From Aestuariivirga sp. (GTDB lineage: Bacteria > Pseudomonadota > Alphaproteobacteria > Rhizobiales > Aestuariivirgaceae), in the NCBI RefSeq assembly GCF_020252395.1, contig NZ_JADCDB010000026.1, positions 1 to 44,364 of the forward strand: DNA of 44,364 bases, given 5' to 3'. The notes beneath the pieces were generated by a model. The model did no database searches and was not told where the DNA came from. It saw only the letters and a program-made list of their open reading frames with translations. Of the stretch, positions 1 to 8,680 are shown in pieces. Position 1 is the stretch's first letter, and the number at the start of each line of letters is the position of its first letter. The translations under genes were made by a program, and so were the position numbers.

Positions 1-126
1 CACCTCAGAGCCAAAGCAGCACGCACCATCGATGATCTCTGGAAGGCCATCGGAAACATCTGCTCGCTCTTCACTCCAAACGAATGCGCCAACTACTTCG
101 CCGCTGCAGGATATGGATTCAATTGA
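1..126 (+). CDS. IS630 family transposase, C-terminal fragment (cut by window edge)
   Basis: The first 41 codons are open in frame 1 and end at the TGA at 124-126. The peptide contains [11 protein letters not shown], then [10 protein letters not shown] and AAAGY, the usual C-terminal tail of IS630-type DDE transposases, where the last helix follows the catalytic glutamate. The catalytic residues lie outside the window, so I cannot say whether the copy is intact. No clear terminal inverted repeat is visible just downstream. Family call is from motif memory; the boundary is seen directly. Confidence 0.8.
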   Translation, partial: HLRAKAARTIDDLWKAIGNICSLFTPNECANYFAAAGYGFN

Positions 127-223
127 CCGCCCGATGCTCTAAAGGTTGTGGATTAGTGCGCGATTAATCTTTCCTTAACGCCGAGAGCCCAGCATAGTCC
201 GGAAACCTGTAGGGGTGTGGAAC

Positions 224-358
224 ATGCTTTTCGAAATCCTCGGCTTTCTGTCCGGCACGGTCGGCATCGGCGCGGCCTTCTGGATGCTGTACCGGCGTGA
301 CAGCAGCCGGGTGGTGGAAGGCATTTACGGCGTCCGCCGCAGCCGCCATCGTTTCTGA
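224..358 (+). CDS. 44-residue putative membrane microprotein
   Basis: ATG at 224 is preceded by an AGGGG ribosome site at 211-215, about 8 nt away, and the frame runs to TGA at 356-358. Residues 1-23 are hydrophobic (LFEILGFLSG then GIGAAFWMLY) and would form one membrane span. The tail is strongly basic (RRD, RVV, RRSRHRF), so it should stay in the cytoplasm by the positive-inside rule. No family is recognised. It stands between the IS630 fragment and the TPR gene. The opposite strand also has an open frame here, but it lacks comparable start signals. Coding status is inferred from the ribosome site and the clean TM-plus-basic layout. Confidence 0.5.
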   Translation: MLFEILGFLSGTVGIGAAFWMLYRRDSSRVVEGIYGVRRSRHRF

Positions 359-415
359 ATTGCCTTGATCTTGCCTTGGGGCTGATCTAGTCCGCTTCTC
401 AATCCTTTGGCTGAT

Positions 416-1087
416 ATGAGGAGCCGCGCTTTGAGCGACGAAACCCTGTTTCGCGAGGTGGACGAAGAGGTCCGCCAGGAACAGTTCAGGAAATTATGGG
501 CCCGCTATGGCAATGCTGCCATCGGTGCCGGCGTTCTCATAATCCTTGGTGTGGCCGGAATGGAAGGCTGGCGCTATTTCCAGCTGAAACAGTCGGAAGC
601 GGCCGGCGACCAGTTCTTTGCCGCCGCCGCGCTGGCGGATGCCGGCAAGACTGCCGATGCGGTGAAGGATTTCGAAGCCATCGCCCAGACCGGCTTCGCC
701 GATCTGGGCCGCCTGCGCGCCGCCGCCGAACTCGTGGCTGGCAACAAGGCGGAGGATGGCGTCAAGCTCTATGACGCCATCGCGGCTGATGCCGGCGTCG
801 ACAGGACGCTGCGCGACATCGCGCGCATCCACGCCGCCGCCGCCCTGGCCGACAGCGCGGCTTTCGCCGATGTCGAGGCGCGCCTGAAGGAGTTTGCCGC
901 TCCGGGCAACCCCTGGCGCCATGTGGCGCGCGAGATCATGGCCGGGGCGCAGTTCCGCCTCAAGGACTACGCCGGCGCCGGCAAGCAGGTGCAGGCGATT
1001 CTCGCCGATCCGGAAACGCCCGCCGCGCTGCGCAACCGCGCCGAGAAGATGTCACAGCTCCTCCTGCCCATGGCGCCCCCGAAATGA
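416..1087 (+). CDS. YfgM/CpoB-like tetratricopeptide-repeat membrane protein
   Basis: A 223-residue protein with a short cytoplasmic head containing LFREVDEEVRQEQF, one transmembrane segment at about residues 33-50, and a helical alanine-rich periplasmic part with TPR-like repeats. This is the layout of the TPR_21 family (YfgM), an ancillary partner of the SecYEG translocon that works with periplasmic chaperones. I chose ATG 416; an in-frame TTG at 407 would add three residues but has no better ribosome site. Its stop overlaps the next gene's start as ATGA at 1084-1087, indicating translational coupling with the lipoprotein and Der genes. TPR protein, BamB and Der adjacent is a common alphaproteobacterial order. 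Confident of the family, less of the exact role. Confidence 0.8.
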   Translation: MRSRALSDETLFREVDEEVRQEQFRKLWARYGNAAIGAGVLIILGVAGMEGWRYFQLKQSEAAGDQFFAAAALADAGKTADAVKDFEAIAQTGFADLGRLRAAAELVAGNKAEDGVKLYDAIAADAGVDRTLRDIARIHAAAALADSAAFADVEARLKEFAAPGNPWRHVAREIMAGAQFRLKDYAGAGKQVQAILADPETPAALRNRAEKMSQLLLPMAPPK

Positions 1088-1362
1088 GGCTTGTTCCCCG
1101 GGTGCTGCTGGCGGCGGGCGTCCTGACGCTGCTCGCGGGCTGCAGCTATCTCGACACCATCACGGGGCAGACCAACAGCAAGGTGCTGCCTGGCCAGCGC
1201 GAGGACGCGATCCCCGGCCGCCCCAGCTTCCCCGAGAAGCCCGATCCGCAGGTGGGCACTGCCGCGCCGCCGTCGGCCGGCGGAGGCTCGGGCTGCGCCA
1301 GCAATGACCCGGCCTGCAAACCTCCCTCCACCACCAACGACACGTTCAAAGATCCGCAATGA
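1084..1362 (+). CDS. Short lipoprotein in the BamB position
   Basis: A 92-residue protein with a lipoprotein signal: basic MRLVPR, a hydrophobic core, and lipobox LLAGC with the cysteine near residue 20. The mature part is short, low-complexity and rich in Pro, Gly and Ser; a later stretch has two cysteines (GCASNDPACK). It overlaps the TPR gene by ATGA upstream and der by ATGA at 1359-1362. In many relatives the gene here encodes BamB, a lipoprotein with an eight-bladed PQQ-type propeller of about 400 residues. The segment KVLPGQREDAIPG resembles the start of mature alphaproteobacterial BamB, but no blade follows. It could be a BamB eroded to its N-terminus or an unrelated lipoprotein. The lipoprotein call is firm; the origin is inference. 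Confidence 0.75.
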   Translation: MRLVPRVLLAAGVLTLLAGCSYLDTITGQTNSKVLPGQREDAIPGRPSFPEKPDPQVGTAAPPSAGGGSGCASNDPACKPPSTTNDTFKDPQ

Positions 1363-2705
1363 CCGCCACCGTCGCCATTATGGGGCGGCCAAATGTCGGC
1401 AAGTCGACCCTGTTCAACAGGCTCGTCGGCCGCAAGATCGCGCTTGTCGACGACCAGCCCGGCGTCACGCGTGACCGCCGCGAGGGCGAGGCGCGGCTCG
1501 GCGGCCTGCGCTTCCGCGTCTTCGACACGGCAGGCCTCGACAACATCAAGGGCGACAGCCTCGAAGCCCGCATGAGTGCGCAGGCCGAGACGGCGGTGGA
1601 CGATTCCGATGTCGTGCTCTTCGTCTATGACGCGCGCGCCGGCGTCACGCCGGCCGACCGCGAATTCGCGGGGCGCGTGCGCCGCCGCGGCAAGCCCGTC
1701 ATCCTCGTCGCCAACAAGGTGGAGGGCAGGGGTCACGAGGGCGCGCTTCTCGAGGCCTTCGAACTGGGCTTCGGCGAGCCGCTCGCCATTTCCGCCGAGC
1801 ATGGCGAAGGCCTCGACCAGCTCTATGACGCGCTTCTTCCGTATACGGAGGAAAAGGAAGGCGAGGTTCAGGAGGGCGAGGACAGGGGCGATGGCCCGCT
1901 GCGCCTTGCCATCATCGGCCAGCCCAATGCGGGCAAGTCCACGCTCGTCAATACCATCCTCGGCGAGGACCGTATGCTGACTGGCCCCGAGGCCGGCATC
2001 ACGCGCGATGCCATTTCCTCCGAGTTCGAATGGCGCGGCCAGAAGATCAAGCTGTGGGATACCGCCGGCATCCGGCGTAAGTCGCGCGTTGTCGGCAAGA
2101 TCGAGAAGCTGGCCGTGTCGGACGCGCTGCGCGCCATCCGCTTCGCCGAATGCGTGGTGGTGTTGATCGATGCGTCCCTTCCCATCGAACGCCAGGATCT
2201 CTCGCTCTGCGACCTCGTGGCGCGCGAGGGCCGTGCGGTGGTGCTGGCGCTGTCCAAATGGGACCTCGTCGAGGAAAAGCAGAAGAAGCTGAAAGAAGTG
2301 ATCTCCGACCTTGAGGACGTGCTGCCTGAAATCCGCGGCGTCTCGGTCGTGACCCTCTCCGCGAAGCAGGAAAAGGGCATAGACAAGCTGCTCGAGACCG
2401 TGCTGAAGGCCATGGAGCGCTGGAACCGCCGCATCCCCACATCCCAAGTCAACCGCTGGCTCGAAGCCGCCATTGAGCGCAACCCGCCGCCCGCGCCCTC
2501 GGGCCGCCGCATCAAGATCCGTTACGCCACGCAGGCCAATGCCCGGCCCCCGACCTTCGCCATCTTCGGCAACCAGCTTTCCAAGATGCCGGAAAGCTAT
2601 GTGCGCTATCTGATGAACGGCTTGCGCGAAAGCTTCGACCTGGGCGGCACCCCCATCCGCTTCAGCCTGCGCGGGGGAAAGAATCCGTTCGACAAGGACC
2701 GCTGA
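1359..2705 (+). CDS. der: Ribosome-assembly GTPase Der (EngA)
   Basis: A 448-residue double GTPase needed for maturation of the 50S subunit. The first G domain has GRPNVGKST at residues 9-17, then DTAGL and NKVEG; the second has GQPNAGKST near residue 187, then DTAGIRR and SKWD. The C-terminal KH-like domain carries KIRYATQANARPPTF. Length and order match the family. It is the last gene of a three-gene coupled unit, starting inside the lipoprotein stop. Its stop codon forms half of a short hairpin with the stop of the convergent gene (2702-2721). Confidence 0.97.
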   Translation: MTATVAIMGRPNVGKSTLFNRLVGRKIALVDDQPGVTRDRREGEARLGGLRFRVFDTAGLDNIKGDSLEARMSAQAETAVDDSDVVLFVYDARAGVTPADREFAGRVRRRGKPVILVANKVEGRGHEGALLEAFELGFGEPLAISAEHGEGLDQLYDALLPYTEEKEGEVQEGEDRGDGPLRLAIIGQPNAGKSTLVNTILGEDRMLTGPEAGITRDAISSEFEWRGQKIKLWDTAGIRRKSRVVGKIEKLAVSDALRAIRFAECVVVLIDASLPIERQDLSLCDLVAREGRAVVLALSKWDLVEEKQKKLKEVISDLEDVLPEIRGVSVVTLSAKQEKGIDKLLETVLKAMERWNRRIPTSQVNRWLEAAIERNPPPAPSGRRIKIRYATQANARPPTFAIFGNQLSKMPESYVRYLMNGLRESFDLGGTPIRFSLRGGKNPFDKDR

Positions 2706-2721
2706 GGGAAGAGACCCTCAG
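2702..2721. terminator. Short hairpin across convergent stop codons
   Basis: CTGAGGG at 2702-2708 pairs perfectly with CCCTCAG at 2715-2721 around a 6-nt loop. The arms contain the stop codons of der (+) and of the hydratase gene (-). There is no T tract on either side, so it may only be a weak bidirectional stop or an mRNA 3' end protector. Confidence 0.35.
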
Positions 2722-3485
2722 AACCTCACCGTCACCAGTCCGAGGTGCTCGAACCGCACCGTGATGTCATCGCCCAATCCCGCGGAAAAGAATTCGGTGA
2801 TCACGCCCGTGGTGACGATCTCGCCTTCCTTCAGCCCCAGCCCATGTCCGTTCAGGTGATTGGCAAGCCAGGTCAGCGCCAGGTCGCCGCCGCCGAGCGC
2901 GTTGGACCCGGCGCCGCCCTGCATCTCGCGGCCGTTCCACCACACCTGGCCGTAGAGCGATGCATATCCGGCGCGTGAGAGCGGCTTCCTCGCTTCGCCC
3001 AGCACGATCCCCTCATTGAGCCCGCCATCGACGATGAACCATGGCGCCTCTTCGCCGAAGCCCTTGGGTGTCCTCGGGTTGACGACCTCGATCGCCACGC
3101 AGACATGGGCGACCGCGGCCATCACCTCGTCAACGGAATAATTGCGCCCGCGCGGGGCCAAGTCCTTCGCCATGGTGAAGCAGACCTCGGGCTCCACCAC
3201 GCGCTTGTTCTCCGCTATGGTGGGGAAGGTTTCGCCGGAACGGTAGATGCGGTTCGCGAACATCGTGCCGGGAAAAGGGCCCGGTGCATTCAGCGCCTTC
3301 TGGGCGCGCTCCGAGGTGCAGCCGATCTTCCAGCCGGCCTGCTCCCAGCCCAGTTCCTTTGTCACCGCGCATTGCAGGCGGAAGGCGCGGGCATAGTCGG
3401 GCGCGCCGGGCTCGGGAAGGTGGCTCAGGGGCGACTGGGACTTGCGGGCGGCGGCGAAGGCCGCGATCACCTGGCTGTCGCTCAT
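2718..3485 (-). CDS. 2-keto-4-pentenoate hydratase / fumarylacetoacetate hydrolase family protein
   Basis: A 255-residue protein starting MSDSQVIAAF, with GGTGG before the ATG at 3485; a longer open frame exists upstream but overlaps the SDR gene. Motifs typical of the FAH-fold hydratases are visible: GWKIGCTS, VEPEVCF (metal-binding acidic residues), CVAIEVVN and GGDLALTWLANHL. Such enzymes add water to, or decarboxylate, 2-oxo-pentenoate-type acids with a bound divalent metal in aromatic catabolism. The gene follows the SDR gene by 14 nt in the purF transcription direction, so it is probably read as part of cvpA-purF-SDR-hydratase. No other meta-cleavage gene is nearby, so the substrate is unknown. 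Confidence 0.85.
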   Translation of the reverse strand: MSDSQVIAAFAAARKSQSPLSHLPEPGAPDYARAFRLQCAVTKELGWEQAGWKIGCTSERAQKALNAPGPFPGTMFANRIYRSGETFPTIAENKRVVEPEVCFTMAKDLAPRGRNYSVDEVMAAVAHVCVAIEVVNPRTPKGFGEEAPWFIVDGGLNEGIVLGEARKPLSRAGYASLYGQVWWNGREMQGGAGSNALGGGDLALTWLANHLNGHGLGLKEGEIVTTGVITEFFSAGLGDDITVRFEHLGLVTVRF

Positions 3486-3499
3486 GGACTCCACCTTTC

Positions 3500-4231
3500 T
3501 CAGAATTGCTTGAACAGGCCCTCGGGCGCGTATTTCCACACCCCGCCATTGTCGTTGAAGGAAGGCTCGCACATCGGCACGATCTGGGCCGCCACTTCGT
3601 CGGGGTGCGGCAGGCTCATCGGGTCCTCGCCCGGCATGGCGGTTGCCCGCATGTGGGTGCGCGTGGCGCCGGGGCTGAAGCAGTTGGCCCTGATCTTCGT
3701 CGTGGCGACTTCCGCGGCATAGGTCTTCACCATTGCCTCGAGCGCCGCCTTGGAAATCGAATAGGGTCCCCAATAGGCCCAGCACTTGTGGGCGAGGCCG
3801 GAGGTTACGAACACCGCGCGGCCGGCATCCGACTGGCGCAGCAGCGGGTCCATGGAGCGGATCAAGCGGTAATTGGCGGTGACATTCACCGCCATCACGT
3901 CGTCCCACATTTTCGGCTCCACATGCGAGACGGGCGTCAGCTTGCCCAGCACGCCGGCATTGCCGATCAGGATGTCGAGCTTCTTCCAGCGCTCGAAGAT
4001 CGCCGCCCCCAGCCTGTCGATGGCCGCAAAGTCCTTGATATCGACGGGGACCAGCGTGGCCGCACCGCCGGCCTTCTTGATCTCGTCGTCGAGTTCGGTG
4101 AGACCGCCCTCGGTGCGCGCGGTGGCGATGATGTGGGCGCCCTCACAGGCGAGCGCGATCGCGGCGGAAGCACCGAGCCCCCGCGAGGCGCCTGTCACCA
4201 GGGCGACGCGCCCTTCAAGCCTGCGTGTCAT
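3500..4231 (-). CDS. Short-chain dehydrogenase/reductase (SDR)
   Basis: A 243-residue classical SDR. The cofactor motif TGASRGLG is at residues 13-20, NAG at 91-93, and the catalytic Ser144, Tyr157 and Lys161 are in place (FVTSG, then YSISK). ATAR after the second strand, with no acidic residue at its end, suggests NADP(H). It lies 6 nt after purF on the same strand; an SDR directly behind purF is a familiar alphaproteobacterial neighbour. Substrate unknown. Confidence 0.88.
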   Translation of the reverse strand: MTRRLEGRVALVTGASRGLGASAAIALACEGAHIIATARTEGGLTELDDEIKKAGGAATLVPVDIKDFAAIDRLGAAIFERWKKLDILIGNAGVLGKLTPVSHVEPKMWDDVMAVNVTANYRLIRSMDPLLRQSDAGRAVFVTSGLAHKCWAYWGPYSISKAALEAMVKTYAAEVATTKIRANCFSPGATRTHMRATAMPGEDPMSLPHPDEVAAQIVPMCEPSFNDNGGVWKYAPEGLFKQF

Positions 4232-4237
4232 GCGATA

Positions 4238-5694
<1,457 letters not shown>

Positions 5695-5698
<4 letters not shown>

Positions 5699-6411
5699 TG
5701 GCTGTTGTCCTGTCCGCTTGGCGGTTGCCCGGTGTTGCCGCCAACGTCCTGTCCGGCAGCCGGCAGCTGGTCGTTGCCGCCGCCCGTGCTCTCCATCAGA
5801 TTGTCCAGCTGCTGGCTGTCGTTGCTCCTGTAGCCGGGGTCTGTCTGCCCGGCATCGCCGGGGGCCGAGGTCTTGCCGCCGCCCGTGGCGAGGGCCGTGT
5901 TGTTCAGCGTGTCCGCAATATCCGGCGGCATGAAGGCGAGGAGGCCCGCGCCGGCCGACTTGATCATCGGCAGCGAATAGGCGGTCCGGACCCAGCTTTC
6001 CTGCCTGTCGAAGGGCTGGAGCCAGCCATAGAACAGATAGGCGATGGCGACGAATATGAAACCCCGCGCCACGCCGAACATGAAACCCAGCGTGCGGTCG
6101 AAGGTGCCGGCCGCCGAATCGACCACCCAGTCCGAGATCTTGACGCTGATGACGGAGATGACGATCAACACGATCAGGAAGGCCGAGGCTCCCAGGGCGA
6201 TCTGGGCGATGTTCTCCTTCTCGAGATAGGGCACGCTGGCCTGAACCCAGCTCACTAAACTCGGCTGCTTGATGGAGAAATAGGCGGCCACCGCCGCCGC
6301 ACCCCACGCGACCAGCGACAGCACCTCGCGGGTGAAGCCGCGCATCAGCGCGAGGAGGCCGGAAACGAGCATGATGGCGATGAGAATGAAATCGAGGAGC
6401 GTCAGAGGCAT
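5695..6411 (-). CDS. cvpA: CvpA family inner-membrane protein
   Basis: A 238-residue protein beginning MPLTLLDFILIAIMLVSGLL, with about four transmembrane helices in the first 130 residues and the conserved RGFTREVLSL loop after the first. The last 60-70 residues are a disordered Gly/Gln/Asp/Pro-rich tail. CvpA was first linked to colicin V export and is associated with envelope homeostasis. It sits immediately before purF with a 4-nt overlap. Confidence 0.92.
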
Positions 6412-6478
6412 CTCGTGGTCCTGGAGGGGTACGGCGACCCGGTTTCGGGCTTCTTATAGAAAGAATTCCCGCTTGAGC

Positions 6479-7867
6479 CTAGGCGATTCTCCGTTGTCCG
6501 CGGTCCTGTGCGGCTGACCACGCCACGAGGTCCATGATCGTTTCGAGGCCTTTCACCTTCAGACCCTTGACGCCCGGTTGCTCCGTAGTGGCGGCGACCA
6601 CGGCCTCCTTCAATCCCAGCTTCTGGGCTTCCTTGAGGCGGGCTTCGGTCTGGCCCACGGGGCGGATGGCGCCAGACAGCGCAATCTCGCCGAACACCGC
6701 CGTGCCAGGCGGGATCACCGTGCCGGTGAGGGAGGAGAGGAGCGCCGCCGCCACCGCGAGGTCGGCCGCAGGTTCTCGCACTTTAAGCCCGCCGGCGACG
6801 TTAAGATATACGTCGTTCTGCCCGGTCTGCACGCCGGCGCGCGCCTCCAGCACGGCAAGGATCATGGCCAGCCGGTTCGAATCCCAGCCGACCGTGGTGC
6901 GTCGCGGCGTGCCGAGCGGCGAGGGCGAGACCAGCGCCTGCACCTCGATCAGCAGCGGCCTGGTGCCCTCCATGCCGGCGAAAACCGCCGTGCCTGGCGT
7001 CGGCCGCTCATCCGAGCCCATGAACAGGCGCGACGGGTTGCTGACTTCCGCCAGCCCGCCGTCGGACATTTCGAAGACGCCGATCTCGTCGGTCGGCCCG
7101 AAGCGGTTCTTGACAGCGCGCAGGATGCGGTACTGGTGGCCGCGGTCGCCCTCGAAATAGAGCACGGCATCCACCATGTGCTCCACCACCTTAGGTCCGG
7201 CGATCTGACCGTCCTTGGTCACATGGCCGACGAGCAGGATGGCCGTGCCCTTCTGCTTGGCGAAGCGGATCAGCGCCTCGGACCCAGCCTTGAGCTGGGA
7301 GACCGTGCCGGGCGCCGCCTCGATCGGGGGTGCCCACAGGGTCTGGATCGAATCGATGACTGCAATGGACGGGGGCTTCTCCTCCGACAGCGTGGCCAAG
7401 ATGTCGGAGACGTTGGTCTCTGCCGCCAGCAGCACTGGGGCGTCGTCGAGGCCCAGCCGCTGGGCCCTGAGCCGCACCTGGGCAATCGCCTCCTCGCCGG
7501 AGATATAGACCACCCGCTCGCCCCTGCGCGCCAGGGCGGCCAGGGCCTGGAGCAAAAGGGTGGACTTGCCGATCCCCGGGTCGCCGCCGATCAGCACGCC
7601 CGAGCCCGCCACGAAGCCGCCGCCCGCCACGCGGTCCAACTCGGCAATGCCGGTGATAATGCGTGGCGGTGCGGGCGACTCGCCGCGCAGGCCGACGAGC
7701 CTTGTTGCCCGCCCCTTGGGCAGGCCGGCGCCCTTCGCGCCAGACAGTGGGGCTGCTGCCTGTTCCTCGACGATGGAGTTCCACTCCCCGCAATTGTCGC
7801 AGCGGCCGGACCATTTGGAAGAGGTGGAGCCGCAGCTCTGGCAGACGAATTGGGAGGACTTAGCCAT
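6479..7867 (-). CDS. radA: DNA repair protein RadA
   Basis: A 462-residue RecA-related branch-migration ATPase. The N-terminal zinc finger has Cys9, Cys12, Cys23 and Cys26; Walker A is GGDPGIGKST; the RadA-specific KNRFG motif is present in AVKNRFGPTDEIG; and the C-terminal part is the Lon-like domain (VYLNVAGGLKV). Family length is usual. It lies between the small conserved gene at 7917-8225 and cvpA. A GAAC-N7-GAAC operator of the alphaproteobacterial LexA type lies 15-29 nt before its ATG, so damage-inducible transcription is possible. Confidence 0.97.
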   Translation of the reverse strand: MAKSSQFVCQSCGSTSSKWSGRCDNCGEWNSIVEEQAAAPLSGAKGAGLPKGRATRLVGLRGESPAPPRIITGIAELDRVAGGGFVAGSGVLIGGDPGIGKSTLLLQALAALARRGERVVYISGEEAIAQVRLRAQRLGLDDAPVLLAAETNVSDILATLSEEKPPSIAVIDSIQTLWAPPIEAAPGTVSQLKAGSEALIRFAKQKGTAILLVGHVTKDGQIAGPKVVEHMVDAVLYFEGDRGHQYRILRAVKNRFGPTDEIGVFEMSDGGLAEVSNPSRLFMGSDERPTPGTAVFAGMEGTRPLLIEVQALVSPSPLGTPRRTTVGWDSNRLAMILAVLEARAGVQTGQNDVYLNVAGGLKVREPAADLAVAAALLSSLTGTVIPPGTAVFGEIALSGAIRPVGQTEARLKEAQKLGLKEAVVAATTEQPGVKGLKVKGLETIMDLVAWSAAQDRGQRRIA

Positions 7868-7881
7868 GTCCCTTCATACCG

Positions 7882-7896
7882 GAACATTTCTGGAAC
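7882..7896 (-). promoter_or_regulatory. Candidate LexA (SOS) box upstream of radA
   Basis: The + strand reads GAACATTTCTGGAAC; the complement is GTTC-N7-GTTC, the direct-repeat operator known for LexA in alphaproteobacteria. It lies between the stop of the upstream gene and the radA start. Only eight bases are fixed, so about one chance match is expected in a window of this size, but its position just before a repair gene is suggestive. Confidence 0.55.
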
Positions 7897-7916
7897 GGAA
7901 AGGCCCAGCTTGCAAA

Positions 7917-8225
7917 TTACGCGAGAATGCCCCGGATCTTGGACATGTACTCGACCCTTACATCGCCGTCGATCTCGACCGGACGCCTGCTGGCTGGATA
8001 GAGCCTGTCTTTGCCGTTGCGGCGCGGTCCGGAAATCCAGTATTCGTCGCCGTTTTCGACGTCGAAGCAGTTGCACTTATACCCCTTCATCTTCTGGAAC
8101 TGCCGGCCCCGGTACGTCATCGTTCGGCCGGACTTTGAGAAGGTCACGCGGCCGATCCAAGCCGGCCCGTTGAGGCCTTCAGCCTTTCTTTCGATATACA
8201 TGATGCGGGATTTCGGAGTGCTCAT
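7917..8225 (-). CDS. Small conserved protein (often mislabelled DXP synthase)
   Basis: A 102-residue protein starting MSTPKSRIMYIERKAEG. The stretch contains IGRVTFSKSGRTMTYRG, then YFDVE-like FDVENGDEYWISGP and a basic LYPASRRPVEID segment. I recognise this as a small family common in Hyphomicrobiales whose members are sometimes annotated as 1-deoxy-D-xylulose-5-phosphate synthase; at about 100 residues and with no thiamine-binding motif it cannot be that enzyme. A longer frame reaches 8348, but the conserved region begins at MYIERK (8201) and the ATG at 8225 is the best start. It is 49 nt upstream of radA on the same strand. Function unknown. Confidence 0.75.
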   Translation of the reverse strand: MSTPKSRIMYIERKAEGLNGPAWIGRVTFSKSGRTMTYRGRQFQKMKGYKCNCFDVENGDEYWISGPRRNGKDRLYPASRRPVEIDGDVRVEYMSKIRGILA

Positions 8226-8680
8226 AACGTAGCATAAACCCATTGGCGCCAGGAAGCGCGTCGGTCCCGGAGGGGTGGGGTTCCTCCGGGACCATTCGGA
8301 AAACGCGCTCTTTATGGGAAGGCATGAGGCCCACTCAAACTGCCTCAAAACTCCCCGCTAACTGGCACGCCCTGCAAGGCGCCGGGGCAGGCAAACCGTT
8401 GCATACCGCTGTCCTGCTGTCGTCAGAATGACTGGTGGAAAATCAGTAATCCCGTAGAGTTCGTTAAATCAAATTAAATCTTCTGCGATCTGCACTTTAC
8501 GTCAAAGTTTGGTCGCCTGGCGCCGCGTTCCCGGCCAGACGCCCGGCACCACAAAGGTCGGCCCCACACGAACGCCAGAACAGCATAGGTCACAAGGTGA
8601 CGCTACTTCACGGGCCTCGGGGATTCGGCGGTTGGAAGGGTGCGGCACCGCCCCCCGCTCTGTCCTTTGGCTTCTTCACC
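8226..8680. other. Intergenic region without a recognised gene
   Basis: The 455 bases between the small conserved gene and the amidohydrolase hold one strong hairpin (8263-8293) and an AT-richer patch around 8440-8500 that could contain promoter elements for the leftward small gene. Short open frames exist but have neither a good ribosome site nor recognisable similarity. I see no tRNA or known RNA. Confidence 0.4.
8263..8293. other. Perfect 11-bp hairpin in the leader of the small conserved gene
   Basis: GGTCCCGGAGG at 8263-8273 pairs with CCTCCGGGACC at 8283-8293 around a 9-nt loop. It lies 38 nt before the ATG at 8225, with no T run on either side, so it is not a standard terminator. It could be a leader structure, an attenuator or a protein-binding palindrome. 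Confidence 0.5.

Noticed and set aside
407-415. TTG at 407 as start of the TPR protein
   Set aside because: ATG at 416 in the same frame gives the more usual start codon and loses nothing conserved.
6878-6898. A tRNA T-loop-like GGTTCGAATCC
   Set aside because: It encodes the conserved GWDSNRL stretch of RadA on the minus strand, and no acceptor or anticodon arms can be drawn around it.
7917-8225. 1-deoxy-D-xylulose-5-phosphate synthase
   Set aside because: This name is often given to the small family, but the protein is only 102 residues and has no thiamine-diphosphate motif.
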